The notes under the pieces are model-generated. The model was given only the letters and a program-made list of their open reading frames with translations. It was not told where the DNA came from and ran no database searches. Positions 41,594 to 43,831 of a stretch of DNA of 43,831 nucleotides are shown piece by piece (position 1 is the stretch's first letter; each line of letters starts with the position of its first letter). Origin of the DNA: Myxococcales bacterium (GTDB lineage Bacteria; Myxococcota_A; UBA9160; UBA4427); assembly GCA_012960035.1 (NCBI GenBank), contig DUBZ01000122.1, positions 21,767 through 65,597 of the forward strand. Direction: 5' to 3'. A program made the translations under genes and the position numbers.

Positions 41594-42011
41594 TTTCGCC
41601 CCATCCATGAAAGTTGTTTGCATTACATGGTGTGTGGCCAATTACCCCCCTTTTGTGGCAAATGATCGGGGATTCGTCGGAATTTTTCTGGCGTATCAGT
41701 CATAACCACCTGATACCACTTAAGATTTTCGTTTCGAGATTGCGAATCCTCGACGGCAAGGCTGGTGGGTATGAGGCCTGACCTACAGACCCGCGCCTGA
41801 TGACCAGGCCGTCCCAAGATCAACGAGAAGCTGAAGCGCAAGCTCGTCCGGACAGGTAGCCACTCCCGGACTCACGCGTCCAACCTCGTCGTCGCGCTGT
41901 CCAAAACGCAGCTTGAAGTTCCTATCTTCATCTTCTCGCGAATTGACGATGACTGCGCGGTTTCGACTCCGGCGTCGCATTCCGACGTATCGCAGGGCGT
42001 GGGGCTCGCCT
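41594..42011. other. 418-bp gap, divergent promoter region
   Basis: The gap lies between the divergently transcribed PEP-CTERM and FeeM-like genes. It holds no recognisable gene. AT-rich patches at 41640-41740 could contain the promoter of the PEP-CTERM gene; no clear -35/-10 pair was confirmed. Confidence 0.4.
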
Positions 42012-43160
42012 ATGTTCAGGTCTTTACTTGCTTCTTTGGAGAAAATTCGATTGGTCAGAAACGGAGTTCATACAGCCCGGAGTGAGGAAGAAAAAGAAGC
42101 GGTCTACCGCTTTCGCTACGAGATTTACGTTTCGGAAATGGGCCGTTATGCCGGGGTCGCGGATCACGAAAATAGGCGCTTCCGTGAACCCGAAGACGAC
42201 ACGGCACGCATCTTCTACGCGGCCTCTGACGGAGAAGTCGTAGCGACTTCTCGCATGAGCTGGGGTGGCGACGCGCCGTTCACCGAGCGCCTCACCGATC
42301 ACTACCGCCTTGAGCCCTTTCTGGCTGAAATTCCCAAGGAGGCAATGGCCGTTGGCGAGCGGGGAATGGTCAAAGCTGAACTTCGCGGGAGTTCGATCTT
42401 TACAGAACTGGGTATGAAGTCCTCGCAATTCATCCGCGAGAATCGAGTCCAACTGATTTTCGGCGCGTGCGAGCCTCACCTGCTGAGTCGCTATGTCGGC
42501 CAGGGCAGTCGAACCTTTGCTTCAAGGAATATCAACAGTCCCGACTCGGGCTATCTCATTCCGATCGTCAACGTAGTTGAAGATATCGATTATCTTCGCC
42601 GTATCGGCTCGCCCATGGCTGAGACGAGCCACGACTGGGGAGAAGACACGCGCATTCCCGAGTGTCTGGAGAGGCTGCTCGCCAACGAGGGGAACGTTCT
42701 CAGCCAGCGGCTCGTCGACTCGGGCCTCTACCTCGGAGAGGTCCACGATGCACTGGATGATCTCTCCGAGAACCAGGTCTCGGCTCTAGAAGGACTGACC
42801 CACGAAGAAGTTCTCGGCGTTCTGCACAAGAGCAACATCATTCACTGTGAGGCGGGCGACCACGTGATCAAGAAGGGGGGCACCGCTCGGAACATGTTTG
42901 TCATCCTCGAGGGCCATCTCGAGGTGCGAGACGGGGACGCACTGCTCGGCGTGTTTGGCCCAGGAGACATTGTCGGAGCCATGGCTTTTCTGCTCGCACG
43001 ACCGCGGGTCGTCGACATGTATGCAGCAACGGATTGCCGGATCCTGAGTCTCAGCGAAGGGACCGTGAGGAAAGCGATCGATTCGGATGCTCGCGGCGCG
43101 GCCCACCTGATGCTGAATATCGCGAAGATCCTCTGCTTGAGGCTCCTGCAGACTCGCTAA
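42012..43160 (+). CDS. N-acyl-amino-acid-synthase-like (FeeM/GNAT) domain fused to a cyclic-nucleotide-binding domain
   Basis: The start is set at ATG 42012 (MFRSLLASLEKIRLVRNGVH), with GGGG upstream; the product is 382 aa. Residues about 15-220 show the FeeM/LuxI-like acyltransferase pattern: EAVYRFRYEIYVSEMGRYAG, IFYAASDGEVVATSRMSWGG and VGERGMVKAELRGSSIFTEL. Residues about 270-382 form a cNMP-binding fold, with HCEAGDHVIKKGGTARNMFV, ILEGHLEVRDGDALLGVFGP and GDIVGAMAFLLARPR, lacking the helix-turn-helix of CRP. The phosphate cassette is imperfect. This suggests acylation from acyl-ACP or acyl-CoA under nucleotide or allosteric control. Confidence 0.85.
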   Translation: MFRSLLASLEKIRLVRNGVHTARSEEEKEAVYRFRYEIYVSEMGRYAGVADHENRRFREPEDDTARIFYAASDGEVVATSRMSWGGDAPFTERLTDHYRLEPFLAEIPKEAMAVGERGMVKAELRGSSIFTELGMKSSQFIRENRVQLIFGACEPHLLSRYVGQGSRTFASRNINSPDSGYLIPIVNVVEDIDYLRRIGSPMAETSHDWGEDTRIPECLERLLANEGNVLSQRLVDSGLYLGEVHDALDDLSENQVSALEGLTHEEVLGVLHKSNIIHCEAGDHVIKKGGTARNMFVILEGHLEVRDGDALLGVFGPGDIVGAMAFLLARPRVVDMYAATDCRILSLSEGTVRKAIDSDARGAAHLMLNIAKILCLRLLQTR

Positions 43161-43277
43161 AGGTCGGGGCCGGAGTCCGAAGCCTGCTGACGCGCTACAC
43201 ACCCTTCCGGGCAAAGCCGGGGCAGGGCGTGGCCCCCCGCCCCACCGTGAATCCATCCTATCGCGGATTGCCGTCTA

Positions 43278-43831
43278 TTATTCGAGGGAAACGGGCGGTA
43301 GATCAGATTCCGAATACTTCGCGAAATCGCTGCTGATGCGTGAACTTTCCAACCTCATGTGCTCGATCAATGCGTCGATCTCTTCCTTCTCGAGCCGAAG
43401 ATTGGGCATGGCGATTTTCTGGTAGCGGAGAAAGAGCTCCGTTGCCGTTGGGTCCCCTTCTTCGAGCATCTTGTCGGGTTCCTTGATCCATCGTTCCAGC
43501 CAGACCCGATCGCGCCGTTCGGTTACGCCCAGAAGATCTGGTCCCAGGCGCGTCTCTCCGCCCCCGATGGTGTGACAAGACTCGCAGCGTGTTTTGAAAA
43601 GGTAGTGGCCCTTGGTGAAGTCGGGCGCATCGGGAACAGTCGCGTATCCCTTTGCTTCTTTACGCGGAATTTTCCCATCGAAAAGATCGTACCCAATCAG
43701 GTTCGCGAGCATCTTGGGATTATCGTAGGGTGAGCGCTTGATCCACTTTCCAGACCGATCATTGCCCACGATGAAAGTTAGGTTGTGATCGCGATCCTCG
43801 TTTTGAATTTCCTCCATGTAGAGGCCGAACT
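43278..43831 (-). CDS. SCO1/SenC-cytochrome c protein, 5' end beyond window
   Basis: The minus-strand frame is open to the window edge (FGLYMEEIQNEDRDHNLTFI), so the N-terminus is missing. The first visible part, TFIVGNDRSGKWIKRSPYDN then PKMLANLIGYDL, resembles the end of an SCO1/SenC thioredoxin-like domain. A class I cytochrome c follows, with YLFKTRCESCHTIGGGETRL (haem motif CESCH), GPDLLGVTERRDRVWLERWI and the axial Met in IAMPNLRLEKEEIDALI. SCO1 proteins deliver copper to cytochrome c oxidase; fused cytochrome domains occur in some bacteria. The protein is periplasmic or membrane-anchored. The ATG at 43817 is unlikely to be the true start. Confidence 0.8.
   Translation of the reverse strand, partial: FGLYMEEIQNEDRDHNLTFIVGNDRSGKWIKRSPYDNPKMLANLIGYDLFDGKIPRKEAKGYATVPDAPDFTKGHYLFKTRCESCHTIGGGETRLGPDLLGVTERRDRVWLERWIKEPDKMLEEGDPTATELFLRYQKIAMPNLRLEKEEIDALIEHMRLESSRISSDFAKYSESDLPPVSLE

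Noticed and set aside
1..43831. tRNA, rRNA, CRISPR arrays and riboswitches
   Set aside because: No TTCGAATCC-type T-arm context with cloverleaf, no rRNA core sequence, no regularly spaced repeats and no riboswitch consensus were noticed by eye; a covariance-model scan would be needed to exclude small RNAs.

Overview
This window comes from a GC-rich Gram-negative bacterium with a broad aerobic oxidative and degradative gene set. It has an Omp85-type outer-membrane protein, lipoproteins, a PEP-CTERM protein, an SCO1/cytochrome c protein and MenB. It also has P450, Rieske and flavin oxygenases, extradiol-type VOC proteins, several SDRs and a haloalkane dehalogenase. The mix recalls uncultured environmental proteobacterial or deltaproteobacterial-like lineages (Myxococcota, Binatota and relatives), but the phylum cannot be fixed from sequence alone. 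No rRNA, tRNA or CRISPR array was seen.

Left end (1-4960). A roughly 2 kb, strikingly AT-rich island (339-2336) is flanked by a perfect 59-bp direct repeat (280-338 and 2337-2395). It carries a truncated small ORF, a NodU-type carbamoyltransferase and a 5'-truncated 6-pyruvoyl-tetrahydropterin-synthase-like gene, all on the minus strand, and resembles a fragment of a marine phage genome. The repeat lies inside the relic of an IS91-type transposase. A lipoprotein, an intact DDE (rve) transposase and a TetR relic follow.

Catabolic run (5003-10929, plus strand). The order is FAH-family hydrolase, two-domain extradiol dioxygenase, an internally deleted MDR oxidoreductase, FAD aromatic hydroxylase, VOC protein and cytochrome P450. 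Together they look like hydroxylation, ring cleavage and hydrolysis of an aromatic or steroid-like substrate.

Middle (10950-24700). This part has a beta-propeller lipoprotein, a TrkA/RCK potassium channel, a haloalkane dehalogenase divergent from a DUF1330 gene, and a KshA/DAF-36-like Rieske oxygenase. A pseudouridine synthase is split into two overlapping genes. MenB, a VOC dioxygenase, an SDR lacking the catalytic Lys, and a Tat-exported DUF362 protein follow.

Right part (24795-43831). This part has a PEP-synthase/rifampin-phosphotransferase-like enzyme, an NTF2-like protein, three SDRs, a eukaryote-like UDP-glucose pyrophosphorylase and an amidohydrolase. Further along are a small outer-membrane barrel, a DUF1214 lipoprotein, a CoA-transferase and an Omp85 protein. 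Last come a PEP-CTERM protein, an acyl-amino-acid-synthase-like/cNMP-binding fusion, and an SCO1-cytochrome c gene cut by the window edge.

A recurring theme is decay. At least nine gaps between intact genes hold recognisable relics: IS91 transposase, TetR, MDR oxidoreductase, LysR, PQQ sugar dehydrogenase, FG-GAP protein, DUF1214, an epoxyqueuosine-reductase-like Fe-S protein and a reverse transcriptase. Several appear to have shrunk by internal deletion rather than by simple frameshift.
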